A DNA stretch of 64,000 bases from Chitinophagaceae bacterium (lineage in GTDB: Bacteria > Bacteroidota > Bacteroidia > Chitinophagales > Chitinophagaceae): NCBI GenBank assembly GCA_023229465.1, contig JALNZE010000008.1:74651-138650 (forward strand). Direction: 5' to 3'. The notes beneath the pieces were generated by a model. The model worked only from the letters and a program-made list of their open reading frames with translations, had not been told where the DNA came from and made no database searches. Shown piece by piece: positions 37,909-46,989 of this stretch; the stretch's first letter is position 1; every line of letters begins with the position of its first letter. The position numbers were made by a program, and so were the translations under genes.

Positions 37909-40154
37909 TAAAAATATTTCTCAAGTTTCTGCAAAGCAAGCCAGAATCCTTCACCCGCATTTTTATGCCCCTGCCATATTTCAGGTATAAATGAAGCTTC
38001 AGGACACATTTTATCAAGTTGTTCCGCCAGGTAGAAAAAGTCTATTTCTCCATCACCAATCTGCAAGCCCTCACCATCAACTCCTTTCGCATCAGCAATA
38101 TGTAAATGTGCTGCATAAGGGGCTACTTTTTGTACAAAATCATTGAATGACAGATCAAGTTCGTTACATGTCAATTTAGAGTGACTGATATCAAAACAAA
38201 GCCGAAGATTGTTCTTTTTGCAAAAATCAACGGTATCTTCAGCAGTCACAAAAAGATTCAAGTATAACTGACCTCCAAAATACCATGGATAAGGTGGCAA
38301 TGTCTGTCCAATGACTTCTACTCCATCTGTATCAAGTTCCCGTAAACTATCTGCCATCAAAGTATACCTGATCTCCTGTTCTGCCTTTGAAATCAATCCG
38401 TCTGTGCTGAAACCACCAAGACTTACTACTATCAGGGGTTTATGGGCCTTATTAAAATACCTTTTCAATTTCCTGGTAATATCAATAGTCTTTTGAAGTT
38501 CAACGATAGATCTACATCGATGATTTTCATCAGGGTTCGACAGATCTAATAAGAAGTCTCCTTCAAAGGTATCCGGGCTATGTACCACGAGGTTAAGATC
38601 GTATTTTTCAAAAAAATTTTTATCCACATCATAATAGAGATCTTTATAGCTGAGATGAAATTCAATAAAATCCGGATTTACATCCTTCATTAATTCTTTA
38701 TAATCATGAAATCTTACAGCAACTCCCCATGGTCGTCTGAATCTATAATGCTTTCTATACACAAATAGACTGGTTACATCTGTTTCATAAAAAAAATCTC
38801 CAACATCAAAATTCCTACTGGCTACTTTGCCAATCAATTCTTTCTTTTTATTGGGCTGTAATCCTTTCCCAGGAGCTTTAACAACAATCATATCTTCAGA
38901 AATGATTTGCCCCATTTTAATCATTTTCCCAGCGACTAAACTTTTTGCCAAAGTATTTCTATTCATTAGCTCCCCCTGCGTTGGTATCCTTCCATTAGTA
39001 GTACCTAATGACTGCTCTATGTCTTTAATTTTTTGAACCATCTCTTTCAACTCCTCAGGCAATAAACTAACCTTATGGTCATTCCCTTCCATGTTTTTAT
39101 CAAGTGTGAAATGCTTTTCAACAACTTTAGCTCCTAAAGCGATTGAAGCTAAAACAACATGATACCCTCTTTCATGACCAGAATAACCAACAAAACAATC
39201 ACCCAAATCTTTTAAACGTTGTATATATTTCAAATTTACATCTTTATAGGGGGTTGGGTATGTAGAGTTGCACTGTAGTAAAATAAATTTAGCAGAGTGC
39301 TTTTTAAGGATTTTTACTGATTCAATGATCTCAAGCTCGGAACACATTCCTGTGGAACAAATAAGCGTTTTACCGGTTTTTGCAAGTTCCTTTAAAAAAT
39401 CGTGATTCGTAAAATCAGCAGATGCTACTTTATACGCATCCATTCCATATTTTTCTAAGGACTCCAGACTTAATGAATCCCAAGGTGTACACATAGGAAT
39501 TACTCCACAGGATTTACAATAGTCGAATGCTTTATACATATCATCATCGGTAAGTTGAAACTTAGCTAACAGATCTAATACATATTGAGAACCTAGATCT
39601 TCCTTAATATCATCAGAATTACCCTTATTTAAATAAAGAGATGACATATTTCGCATTTGAAACTTAACGCAGTCAACTCCTGTATCAGCAGCTAATTTAA
39701 TCATCTCAAACGCCCGCTCTAATGAACCGTTATGATTTAACCCAATTTCCGCAATAATAAAACATGGTGAAGTTTCGGTAACTAAAAAATTAGCGATCCC
39801 TATATTCGCAGTTTTGAATTCTGCTACAGCTACAATCCTCCTTTTTTCATCAACTATTGGGACAAACTTTCTTTCACTTGATAATTTTGCTTCAATCAAA
39901 TCATTGCTTTCTGAATTAAATGCAAACTGAAAGTCTTTTCTACACACTGTTGAGACGTGGATATTTAAATCAATCTGGGCTTGTTCCAAAGACCACCGTC
40001 TGTAATCGCCGTCCGTTAATACTCCCTCCAATACCCCACCTTCATCAACAACCAGCACATATCCATTATGATTTTGGTCAATAACTTTAAGCGCTTCTTT
40101 AATTGTAGCAAAATCTGGAACTAAATATTGCTTTATATTTTTATTAATTATCAT
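37908..40154 (-). CDS. CBS-NeuB-SAF-TIM-barrel fusion, ulosonic acid synthase with sugar isomerase domain
   Basis: The 748-residue protein has four parts. A CBS pair at about 8-115 (VLEGVLTDGDYRRW) is followed by an NeuB synthase domain at about 130-385 with AEIGLNHNG, YSGHERG and KHFTLDKNMEGNDHKVSL. A SAF antifreeze-like domain at about 400-465 follows. The last part, from about 475, is a xylose-isomerase-like TIM barrel with metal-ligand segments VVHSPD, FDISHS, IADAKG and PEIWQG. NeuB condenses phosphoenolpyruvate with an aldose. The C-terminal barrel may supply that aldose or keto-aldose by isomerisation, and CBS domains often bind nucleotides as sensors. It is coupled to the downstream oxidoreductase. 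The substrate is unknown. Confidence 0.85.
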   Translation of the reverse strand: MIINKNIKQYLVPDFATIKEALKVIDQNHNGYVLVVDEGGVLEGVLTDGDYRRWSLEQAQIDLNIHVSTVCRKDFQFAFNSESNDLIEAKLSSERKFVPIVDEKRRIVAVAEFKTANIGIANFLVTETSPCFIIAEIGLNHNGSLERAFEMIKLAADTGVDCVKFQMRNMSSLYLNKGNSDDIKEDLGSQYVLDLLAKFQLTDDDMYKAFDYCKSCGVIPMCTPWDSLSLESLEKYGMDAYKVASADFTNHDFLKELAKTGKTLICSTGMCSELEIIESVKILKKHSAKFILLQCNSTYPTPYKDVNLKYIQRLKDLGDCFVGYSGHERGYHVVLASIALGAKVVEKHFTLDKNMEGNDHKVSLLPEELKEMVQKIKDIEQSLGTTNGRIPTQGELMNRNTLAKSLVAGKMIKMGQIISEDMIVVKAPGKGLQPNKKKELIGKVASRNFDVGDFFYETDVTSLFVYRKHYRFRRPWGVAVRFHDYKELMKDVNPDFIEFHLSYKDLYYDVDKNFFEKYDLNLVVHSPDTFEGDFLLDLSNPDENHRCRSIVELQKTIDITRKLKRYFNKAHKPLIVVSLGGFSTDGLISKAEQEIRYTLMADSLRELDTDGVEVIGQTLPPYPWYFGGQLYLNLFVTAEDTVDFCKKNNLRLCFDISHSKLTCNELDLSFNDFVQKVAPYAAHLHIADAKGVDGEGLQIGDGEIDFFYLAEQLDKMCPEASFIPEIWQGHKNAGEGFWLALQKLEKYF

Positions 40155-40188
40155 GATAACTGTCTTTTAGTATTAAGATTGTATCTTA

Positions 40189-41124
40189 CTAATTGTATAT
40201 TAGTTCTATCATTTGCATCGTTTGTACCGCATCATCTATTGTAGGCAAAATTGTGTCTTGATTATGAACTGCATTTACAGCTAATTGAGCCTGTACTCTT
40301 AAGCCAGGTTTAAATCGGTCATCCAAATTATCAAGATAAATGTTATTTCTTTTTCGATTTCCATAATCCTGCCTGGTTGCAACCTCCAAAGGACTCATAT
40401 CCCATCTCGCTTTGGGTGTAATAATACTAACAGCCCATGGGCTGGGAGCATTCCAGATAGCTTCATATAAACCAATATCTCCTGAGTCAAACTCAAGCTT
40501 CGCAACAACGTACTTCGGATTCAAAGGATCCCAACAAATTACAGGACTAACCGATTTTAATTTTCCCCGGCAGAATATTGAAAAATAATCTACCATATGA
40601 ATTGAATTTGCATACATCCAGTTATCAATTATTTTTTGGGGATGGCCAATTCGTGAGGGATCTTTCATATCTTCTTGGTCACACACTTTTACAATACGCA
40701 AACAATTCTGATCTTTAAGCTGATCTAAAACTGCTCGTGTTGAACTAAAATGCCTTCTGTTTAGGGCAACATATACACGTGCCTGATTTTGGATTGCCTT
40801 ACTTTGTATAAAAAGTGCTTCTTCTAAATTATGCCCAGGAGGTTTTTCAATTAAACAAATCCACGGAAATTTGAAACATTCAATACTTACCTCACCAATG
40901 GATGGTACAGAAGCAGTAATTACAACAATGTCTGCATGTGTTTTATCAAATAATCCCTGAACAGTTTCTGCGACTGTACTAATACCAAATTCTAAAGCCA
41001 ATGCTTGGGCTTTAATTGTAGTTCTACTACATATACCACTAACCACGGCCCCTTCAATATCTTTAAAAGCACGGATATGTTCTTTAGCCATATACCCAGC
41101 TCCGATTATTGCTATTTTGACCAT
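40189..41124 (-). CDS. Gfo/Idh/MocA family oxidoreductase
   Basis: The 311-residue protein has IAIIGAGYMAKEHIRAFKD at the NAD-binding end and the signature IEKPPGHNLEEA near residue 92. MVDYFSIF occupies the catalytic His/Asp region with MVDYF instead of the usual HxxD. It lies 34 bases before the NeuB fusion and after an epimerase gene, so it is likely the dehydrogenase of a precursor in the same pathway. Confidence 0.8.
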   Translation of the reverse strand: MVKIAIIGAGYMAKEHIRAFKDIEGAVVSGICSRTTIKAQALALEFGISTVAETVQGLFDKTHADIVVITASVPSIGEVSIECFKFPWICLIEKPPGHNLEEALFIQSKAIQNQARVYVALNRRHFSSTRAVLDQLKDQNCLRIVKVCDQEDMKDPSRIGHPQKIIDNWMYANSIHMVDYFSIFCRGKLKSVSPVICWDPLNPKYVVAKLEFDSGDIGLYEAIWNAPSPWAVSIITPKARWDMSPLEVATRQDYGNRKRNNIYLDNLDDRFKPGLRVQAQLAVNAVHNQDTILPTIDDAVQTMQMIELIYN

Positions 41125-41145
41125 TAAAAATATTTCCTCATTTAC

Positions 41146-42081
41146 TTATCTATTAGCATGTTTCAACAGTTGAATTGTTTCCCCAATGCCTTTACTCAAA
41201 TCACCTTTAAAAATAAATCCAGTATCCTTAAACCGCTCGCAGGATACTTCATATGAAAGTTGATTCATGATTTTATTGTCAACAAACTGAACATCCAAGG
41301 TTGGAACAAATTCCCTGATAGTTTCTACTATTTGTCGTACTGTAGCATTTATGGTTAGCACATTATAAATGCGACCATCAAAAATATCATTCCGGATTAT
41401 ATGAGAGAAAGCCCTGGAAGCATCTGTTAAGTCAAGATAGGGACGCTTTTGATCATAGGCAGTACGCCAAACTGTGATAGGTTGTCCCATTACTGCCTGC
41501 CAGCAAAATTTATTAACGGCTGTATGAAAACGCATACCCGGTGATGTGCCAAAAATGGTACCAAAGCGGCAAATAACAGCTTTTAAACCATTCCTATTAC
41601 ATAATTCTGTAACCAGTTCTTCCTCTTTTAGTTTGGTAACTGCATAGGGGCTCTGAGGTTTAAGTTCTTCAGGTGAACAATCTTCTGCCACCACAAGATT
41701 CTGTGTTCCATAAACACTGGTAGAAGACAGTGTTATTAACCGGGCACCTTCAGCAACACATGCTTCCGCTACTTTTCGTGTAGCATGGTAATTATTTGCT
41801 TCCAGTTCTTCAGCCTTATCGAAGCTTCCAGCTGCATCTGTAATTGCTGCAAGATGAATCACAAGATCTGCCTTGCCTAATAAAGACCTAATATCCATTT
41901 TTATAACGTCTGCTTCCAGAAAGCGAAATTTACCAGACTCTGGTAAATTAAATAAGGATGGAAACCGTTGGGTCATCATGTTATCAATCATGATTATTTC
42001 TGTTCCCGGGTATTGATTAGATAAATACCGTGACACATAAGAACCAATATGACCTAATGCACCTGTTATAATTATTTTCAC
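41146..42081 (-). CDS. NAD-dependent epimerase/dehydratase
   Basis: The 311-residue extended SDR has IIITGALGHIGSYVSRYL at the N terminus, HLAAITDAAGSF, the catalytic-site SSTSVYG and Y-A-V-T-K. The sequence resembles UDP-glucose 4-epimerase-like enzymes but lacks a specific signature. It lies between the FdtA fusion and a Gfo/Idh gene with short gaps (12 and 21 bases), so it could belong either to the amino-sugar or to the ulosonic-acid block. Confidence 0.78.
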   Translation of the reverse strand: MKIIITGALGHIGSYVSRYLSNQYPGTEIIMIDNMMTQRFPSLFNLPESGKFRFLEADVIKMDIRSLLGKADLVIHLAAITDAAGSFDKAEELEANNYHATRKVAEACVAEGARLITLSSTSVYGTQNLVVAEDCSPEELKPQSPYAVTKLKEEELVTELCNRNGLKAVICRFGTIFGTSPGMRFHTAVNKFCWQAVMGQPITVWRTAYDQKRPYLDLTDASRAFSHIIRNDIFDGRIYNVLTINATVRQIVETIREFVPTLDVQFVDNKIMNQLSYEVSCERFKDTGFIFKGDLSKGIGETIQLLKHANR

Positions 42082-42093
42082 CTGCTTATGTTT

Positions 42094-43155
42094 TTATATC
42101 ATTGGCTTAATTGCGGTTAGAGCTATCATGTGATCACGATCACCCTGCCATTGAAATTTTTCGATTTTTTCAACTGTAAGATTCAATCGTTTACATATAG
42201 CTCGAAATTTCCCTTCACTATAACAGTTTGTATGAAATTGCCCGGCACCATTTTGGCTTCCATAGAAAGTTGCCGTCAAATATCCCCACCGATTGTTAGC
42301 TTTATAAGAGTTTGTGCCGAACCAATGTTCGCTCAGAATCGCTTCTTTATCATCCCTATAAAAATCAATCCAGTTATCTTCAGATTGCAACCACTTCTCA
42401 CAAATTTTTTCGAAATCGACAGTTGTAAGAAAAAGAGTTCCGCCTGGTTTTAAAACTCTGGTAACCTCATTGAAAAATTTAGGCTCATCTATAAACGGAA
42501 GATGTTCTATCAAAGCTTCGGATCTTATCTCTTCAACTGAATTGTCGGCAAATGGCAAATTAAATAAATCGTAATCGACCACAACTATCGAATTGTCATA
42601 TTTACGGTTTGGATATCTTTCACGAATCTGGTCAAGAGAATCCATATCTACATTTATATATCCGGTCAATGGTCTGCCGCCGCATCCAAGGTTTAATCTG
42701 ATAACATCAGATTCTAAAATTTTCGCTTTGCTATCTATATATGAAACATATTGATTATAATCTCTTATATAATCAGATTCCAAAAATGGTTTATCACACA
42801 ACACCATTAGTATGGCATCTTTGGTTACATACTTTTGCCAACAAAAAATATCTGGTGGAACTAACAATCCTTCAGAGGAGTTTGTCAGCTTAAAAATTTT
42901 TTTTGATTTTGAATCATCAACAATGACATCAATCTCACCTTGGATACAAATCATAAACTGTGACAAAGTGCGATGAGCATGGTTACCCCTTTCTGTCCCA
43001 ATATCCGATGGTTTAATAAAAAACACACGTTCTACTGTAAATGGCACGTGTTCCTGTGCCTGTGCAACTGTAAGTACTCCTTCTTCAGCGTGATTTTGCT
43101 TTAGAGAGGTAACTTTAACATCTGAAATTGAAATTTGTGGCGAGTGAATTTTCAT
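42094..43155 (-). CDS. FdtA-like 3,4-ketoisomerase fused to SAM-dependent methyltransferase
   Basis: The 353-residue protein joins two enzymes. Residues 1 to about 145 are a cupin of the FdtA/QdtA/WxcM type, with FFIKPSDIGTERGNHAH, QFMICIQGEIDVIVDD and SDYIRDYNQY. Such proteins isomerise dTDP-4-keto-6-deoxyglucose to the 3-keto form. From about 155 there is a class I methyltransferase with LNLGCGGRPLTGYINVDMD and RVLKPGGTLFLTT. An FdtB-like aminotransferase is encoded at 45834-46952, so the methyltransferase half may N- or O-methylate the resulting sugar. The fusion is seen directly; its activity is inferred. Confidence 0.82.
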   Translation of the reverse strand: MKIHSPQISISDVKVTSLKQNHAEEGVLTVAQAQEHVPFTVERVFFIKPSDIGTERGNHAHRTLSQFMICIQGEIDVIVDDSKSKKIFKLTNSSEGLLVPPDIFCWQKYVTKDAILMVLCDKPFLESDYIRDYNQYVSYIDSKAKILESDVIRLNLGCGGRPLTGYINVDMDSLDQIRERYPNRKYDNSIVVVDYDLFNLPFADNSVEEIRSEALIEHLPFIDEPKFFNEVTRVLKPGGTLFLTTVDFEKICEKWLQSEDNWIDFYRDDKEAILSEHWFGTNSYKANNRWGYLTATFYGSQNGAGQFHTNCYSEGKFRAICKRLNLTVEKIEKFQWQGDRDHMIALTAIKPMI

Positions 43156-43189
43156 AAACTATTATTAATGATTTAGTATTTAATATATG

Positions 43190-44110
43190 TCAGGAATAAT
43201 TATTAACCCGGATAAAATCTATCGTTTTTTCAATATCGCAATCAAAATTTTTTAATGAATATGTATACTCTTTATAATATTGATTGATCAATTTTATACT
43301 GCCGCCCAAACTTTCGATTTCGAATCCATCCTGGTAAGTAACAGGCGACCATGTTACAGTTTTTTTTAAAATACCAGAAATACTGTCAACTATATATCCA
43401 AGTTCAACAGTCCTTCCGCTACAAATATTTACTGCCCCGGAATATTCTGTTTTTTGCATCATTACCATTTGCCGAGCAATTTCAAAAGTAGAAATATAGT
43501 CTCTTTTCAATTGAAGATTTAGAGAAATAGGCAAGTCTCCGAAAAGAGCATTATTAATTATCCTGGGTACCAGTCTAGAGTTACCCTGATTGGGTCCGAA
43601 CACAAAAAAAACCCTGCACCACAAATAAGAAATATTTGCAAGGGATGTCAAATATTTAAAAACCCTTAATTTAGACTGCCCATACAGCCATTTATTACCA
43701 GAAAGAGGCGATGAATTTTCCCTAAAGGGGTTTTTCATATTCCAGTCATATTCAATGCTAGAGCCTATTCCTATAAATCTCTTACCTCCTGAATCATAAA
43801 AAACATCTATCAACATTTTTGAAATTTCTTCCCACTTAATATTGTCTAGTGTGTTTAAATAATCACTATGATTTGTATCCCATGCCAAATGAAAAAGTAA
43901 TTCTGGCCGATTATTTATCATTACAGACCTTATTGCATTCTCATTTGTATTCAATAAATCCAGATCAATCGACTGAATTCTGTTTTTATCTACCAGAATT
44001 GAAGGTTTCCTGTTTATTACAATAAATTCCGCAGTTGGATACGCCGATAACAAGTGAAGCAAAAGTTGTTGTCCGATTATTCCGTTAGATCCAGTAATTA
44101 AAATTTTCAT
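43190..44110 (-). CDS. NAD-dependent epimerase/reductase (RmlD-like position)
   Basis: The 306-residue extended SDR has ILITGSNGIIGQQLLLHLL, a GIGSSIEYDW segment at the catalytic serine and a Y-G-Q-S-K active site. It follows the RmlC-like and C-methyltransferase genes with short gaps. This order (C-methyltransferase, 3,5-epimerase, 4-ketoreductase) is usual for branched 6-deoxy-L-hexose pathways, so it probably reduces the 4-keto group of the final nucleotide sugar. Confidence 0.78.
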   Translation of the reverse strand: MKILITGSNGIIGQQLLLHLLSAYPTAEFIVINRKPSILVDKNRIQSIDLDLLNTNENAIRSVMINNRPELLFHLAWDTNHSDYLNTLDNIKWEEISKMLIDVFYDSGGKRFIGIGSSIEYDWNMKNPFRENSSPLSGNKWLYGQSKLRVFKYLTSLANISYLWCRVFFVFGPNQGNSRLVPRIINNALFGDLPISLNLQLKRDYISTFEIARQMVMMQKTEYSGAVNICSGRTVELGYIVDSISGILKKTVTWSPVTYQDGFEIESLGGSIKLINQYYKEYTYSLKNFDCDIEKTIDFIRVNNYS

Positions 44111-44131
44111 TCAGTCATTTTGCATTAAGTA

Positions 44132-44590
44132 TTACTTGATTTTAAAAGTATTAATCCAGTCAAACCCGATTTCAGGATCATTATGCTCAATTCTTATCTC
44201 ATCGTTTATATCATAAATGCCGGAAGTAACATAAATGATATTCATAGGACCATCAATACATTTATATCCATGTAATACTCCAGGAGGAAACTTATAAATT
44301 ATTTTATTTTGATCATTGCCACTTAAAAAGGTCATTGTTTCTCCGTAGGTTGAAGAATGCTTTCTTAAATCGTGGAGGGCCACATAAATCAATCCACTAA
44401 TTACATAATTCCATTGAGCCTGCTCTTTATGTGCATGCCAGGCTTTTACTACCCCAGCATATACAAGAGAGTGGCTAATTTGCCCTATATCCTCGTGTAC
44501 GAAGGCGTCTGAATTCCTGATCAGTTCTCTAAAATACCCCCTTTCATCGGGATAGGTTACCAAATTTTTAAACACTACTCCTTCTATCAT
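44132..44590 (-). CDS. dTDP-4-dehydrorhamnose 3,5-epimerase-like protein
   Basis: I start at ATG 44590 (MIEGVVFKNL, 152 residues), because it overlaps the upstream methyltransferase stop as ATGA. An earlier ATG at 44623 would add eleven residues encoded within that gene's end. The RmlC fold is shown by PDERGYFREL, KAWHAHKEQAQWNYV (catalytic histidine) and YKFPPGVLHGY. It is short for RmlC but keeps the core. Its place between a C-methyltransferase and a reductase suggests 3,5-epimerisation of a branched keto-sugar nucleotide. Confidence 0.8.
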   Translation of the reverse strand: MIEGVVFKNLVTYPDERGYFRELIRNSDAFVHEDIGQISHSLVYAGVVKAWHAHKEQAQWNYVISGLIYVALHDLRKHSSTYGETMTFLSGNDQNKIIYKFPPGVLHGYKCIDGPMNIIYVTSGIYDINDEIRIEHNDPEIGFDWINTFKIK

Positions 44591-45804
44591 ATTATGTGAA
44601 CATTTGGTACATATAAAATCCATTTGCCCCCATTTGCAGTGAATTCTTTCTCTTTTTCCATTATCTCTTTAGCGTGGTTATAAGCAAACAAAACAACATA
44701 TTCAGGATAATTTCCCCTAAAAGTTTCTATTGGCACAATTGGAATGTGCTTGCCCGGACTATATTTACCTTGCTTAATAGGCGTATTATCGCAGATATAC
44801 TTTATTAAATCAGGCCCAATATCAGAATAATTTAAGATAGTGGTACTCTTTGATGTTGCGCCGTAACCTGCAACCGTTTTCCCCTGGCTTTTGAGATCAA
44901 CCAATAAATTTTTAAAAAGTTTTTTAGAGCTTTCACAATTCTGCCTAAATTGAATATATGTTTCAGGATTATTGAGGCCCAGGCTATTTTCTTTACTCAT
45001 TTGCTGTATCGCTTCTTTAGAAATATCCCTTTCCCCCTTATGGCCAATGATATAACGCATAGAGCCACCATGGGTTTCCTGATGTATCACATCAATTACT
45101 TCCATACCATGCTCTTTAAAAATAAAGTTGATAGAACTGACAGAGAACAAGAACGTATGCTCATCGTAAATTTGATCGTAAGATATTTTTTCAATTACAT
45201 CCCCTAAATAAGGATCTTCAAAAACAACAATCCCTGTTTTCTTGATAAGCTTACTGATACCAGCAACAATCGAATGAAAATAGGGTAAATGACACATCAC
45301 ATTAGCTGCAATGAATGCATCAGCCTGCCCATTTTCTGCAACAATCTTATTGGCCAATGCTTCATCAAAAAAATCAACTATTGTATTGATACCTTTTTCC
45401 ATTGCAACTTTTGCAACATTGGCAGATGGTTCGATCCCAAGATGACGGATGCCCCATTCTTTAAAGTTCTGGAGCATAATTCCATCATTACTGCCTATTT
45501 CTACAACAAAAGGATCTTGATTATTCAGAAATCTTTTATTCACATCTTCTGCAAATTCCTTAAAATGTTGCTTCATTGCCAGAGATGTACCGGAAAAGAA
45601 AGCATAATTTTCATTGAACATCATTTCCCTATCAGGGGTCTCAATGAGCTGCACCATGCTACAGTTTTCACAATGAGCAACCTGCATGTGAAAAAAATAC
45701 TCATTTTGAAATTTATCGGGACTCAAAAAACCATTAGCAATGGGCATATCACCATAAGATATAAAAGGACTAATGTCTGAATTACAGATTAAACACTTTT
45801 TCAT
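44587..45804 (-). CDS. NDP-hexose C-methyltransferase, class I SAM-dependent
   Basis: The 405-residue protein has the N-terminal zinc site C4/C7 and C45/C48, the SAM loop VEIGSNDGIMLQNF near 100-113, and a C-terminal Methyltransf_14 domain with VAGYGATSKSTTIL and DNTPIKQGKYSPG. It has the same architecture as the protein at 6929-8176 but is only moderately similar. These enzymes methylate carbon 3 (or 5) of keto-deoxysugar nucleotides. It is coupled to the RmlC-like gene and follows an FdtB-like aminotransferase gene. Confidence 0.88.
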   Translation of the reverse strand: MKKCLICNSDISPFISYGDMPIANGFLSPDKFQNEYFFHMQVAHCENCSMVQLIETPDREMMFNENYAFFSGTSLAMKQHFKEFAEDVNKRFLNNQDPFVVEIGSNDGIMLQNFKEWGIRHLGIEPSANVAKVAMEKGINTIVDFFDEALANKIVAENGQADAFIAANVMCHLPYFHSIVAGISKLIKKTGIVVFEDPYLGDVIEKISYDQIYDEHTFLFSVSSINFIFKEHGMEVIDVIHQETHGGSMRYIIGHKGERDISKEAIQQMSKENSLGLNNPETYIQFRQNCESSKKLFKNLLVDLKSQGKTVAGYGATSKSTTILNYSDIGPDLIKYICDNTPIKQGKYSPGKHIPIVPIETFRGNYPEYVVLFAYNHAKEIMEKEKEFTANGGKWILYVPNVHII

Positions 45805-45833
45805 AATTACATGTAAGCTTTTCTTTTAATAAA

Positions 45834-46952
45834 TTATTGAATTTTGAAAAAACACGCTATTTCCCTTGCAACGAATTCAATTTCTTCCATTGATAGATGC
45901 GTGCCCATTGGCAAACTTAAACAGGTTTCAGCAATTATTTCTGCTACAGGGAAATCACCTTTTTTATATCCCAATTCTTTATATGCAGTTTGAAGGTGAG
46001 GGGGCACAGGATAGTGTATCATTGTACCAATATTGTGGGAAGCAAGGTATTTCTGTAACTCATTTCTCCTATCGGTTCTTACCAGAAAAATATGTTGAAC
46101 AGAAGTGCAGGCTTCTGCCAAAACCGGCAGAATTAATCCTTCAATTGATTGAAGAAGTTCATGATACTTATCAGAACAGCGTTGCCTGTATATATTTTCT
46201 TCTTTGAGATGTTGAAGCTTGATTCTTAAAAAACCTGCCTGCAACTCATCCAGGCGCGAATTATATCCCCTTACTTCATTAAAGTATTTTACCCTGGAAC
46301 CGTAATTCCTGAATATTTTGATCTTCTCTGCTATATCTTCATCATTTGTTGTGATTGCCCCGGCATCACCTAATGCACCAAGATTTTTACCTGGATAAAA
46401 ACTAGTGGCATTAATTATACCAAAAGATCCGGTGAACAAACCTTCACATGTTGCTCCCTGTGACTGTGCATTATCTTCTACCAAATAAATTTTATGTTTG
46501 TTGCAAATCTTCTTAATCTTACCAAGTTCAGCAGCCTGTCCATAAAGGTTTACTGCCATTACAGCTTTTGTAGCCGGTGTAATGGCTGCTTCAATCAGAT
46601 CAGGGTTTAAATTATAGGTGTCAATGCGAGGCTCTACGGGAACAGGAATGGCGCCCACCTGGGATATTGCCAGCCAACTGGCAATATACGTATTGGAAGG
46701 AACAATTACTTCATCGCCTTGGCCAATTTCAAGAGACCGCAAACTTAAAATAAGTGCATCCAACCCATTAGCCACCCCCACACAAAATCCGGTTCTTGAA
46801 AAAGAAGCATATTCTTTTTCAAATTCATTCACATTTTTTCCAAGTATATACCATCCATCTTCTAGTATTTTGCTCAATACACCAAGGTACTCCCTGGTAT
46901 AACCGGCATTTATTTTTTGTAAACTCAGAAATTCTATTTTATCTCCCATCAA
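45834..46952 (-). CDS. fdtB: DegT/DnrJ/EryC1 aminotransferase, FdtB/QdtB-like
   Basis: The 372-residue PLP enzyme starts with FLSLQKIN and contains ILGKNVNEFEKEYA, VANGLDALILSLRSLEIG, VEDNAQSQGA, the PLP-lysine segment SFYPGKNLGALGDAG and GYNSRLDELQA. These match FdtB/QdtB, which aminate dTDP-3-keto-6-deoxyhexose at C-3. An FdtA domain lies 2.7 kb downstream. RmlA and RmlB, needed to make the dTDP-keto precursor, are not in the window. The gene name reflects best family match, not a proven sugar. Confidence 0.83.
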   Translation of the reverse strand: MMGDKIEFLSLQKINAGYTREYLGVLSKILEDGWYILGKNVNEFEKEYASFSRTGFCVGVANGLDALILSLRSLEIGQGDEVIVPSNTYIASWLAISQVGAIPVPVEPRIDTYNLNPDLIEAAITPATKAVMAVNLYGQAAELGKIKKICNKHKIYLVEDNAQSQGATCEGLFTGSFGIINATSFYPGKNLGALGDAGAITTNDEDIAEKIKIFRNYGSRVKYFNEVRGYNSRLDELQAGFLRIKLQHLKEENIYRQRCSDKYHELLQSIEGLILPVLAEACTSVQHIFLVRTDRRNELQKYLASHNIGTMIHYPVPPHLQTAYKELGYKKGDFPVAEIIAETCLSLPMGTHLSMEEIEFVAREIACFFKIQ

Positions 46953-46989
46953 AAAAGTAAACTTGTTTATTAATAAAAAGGACTTTCAA

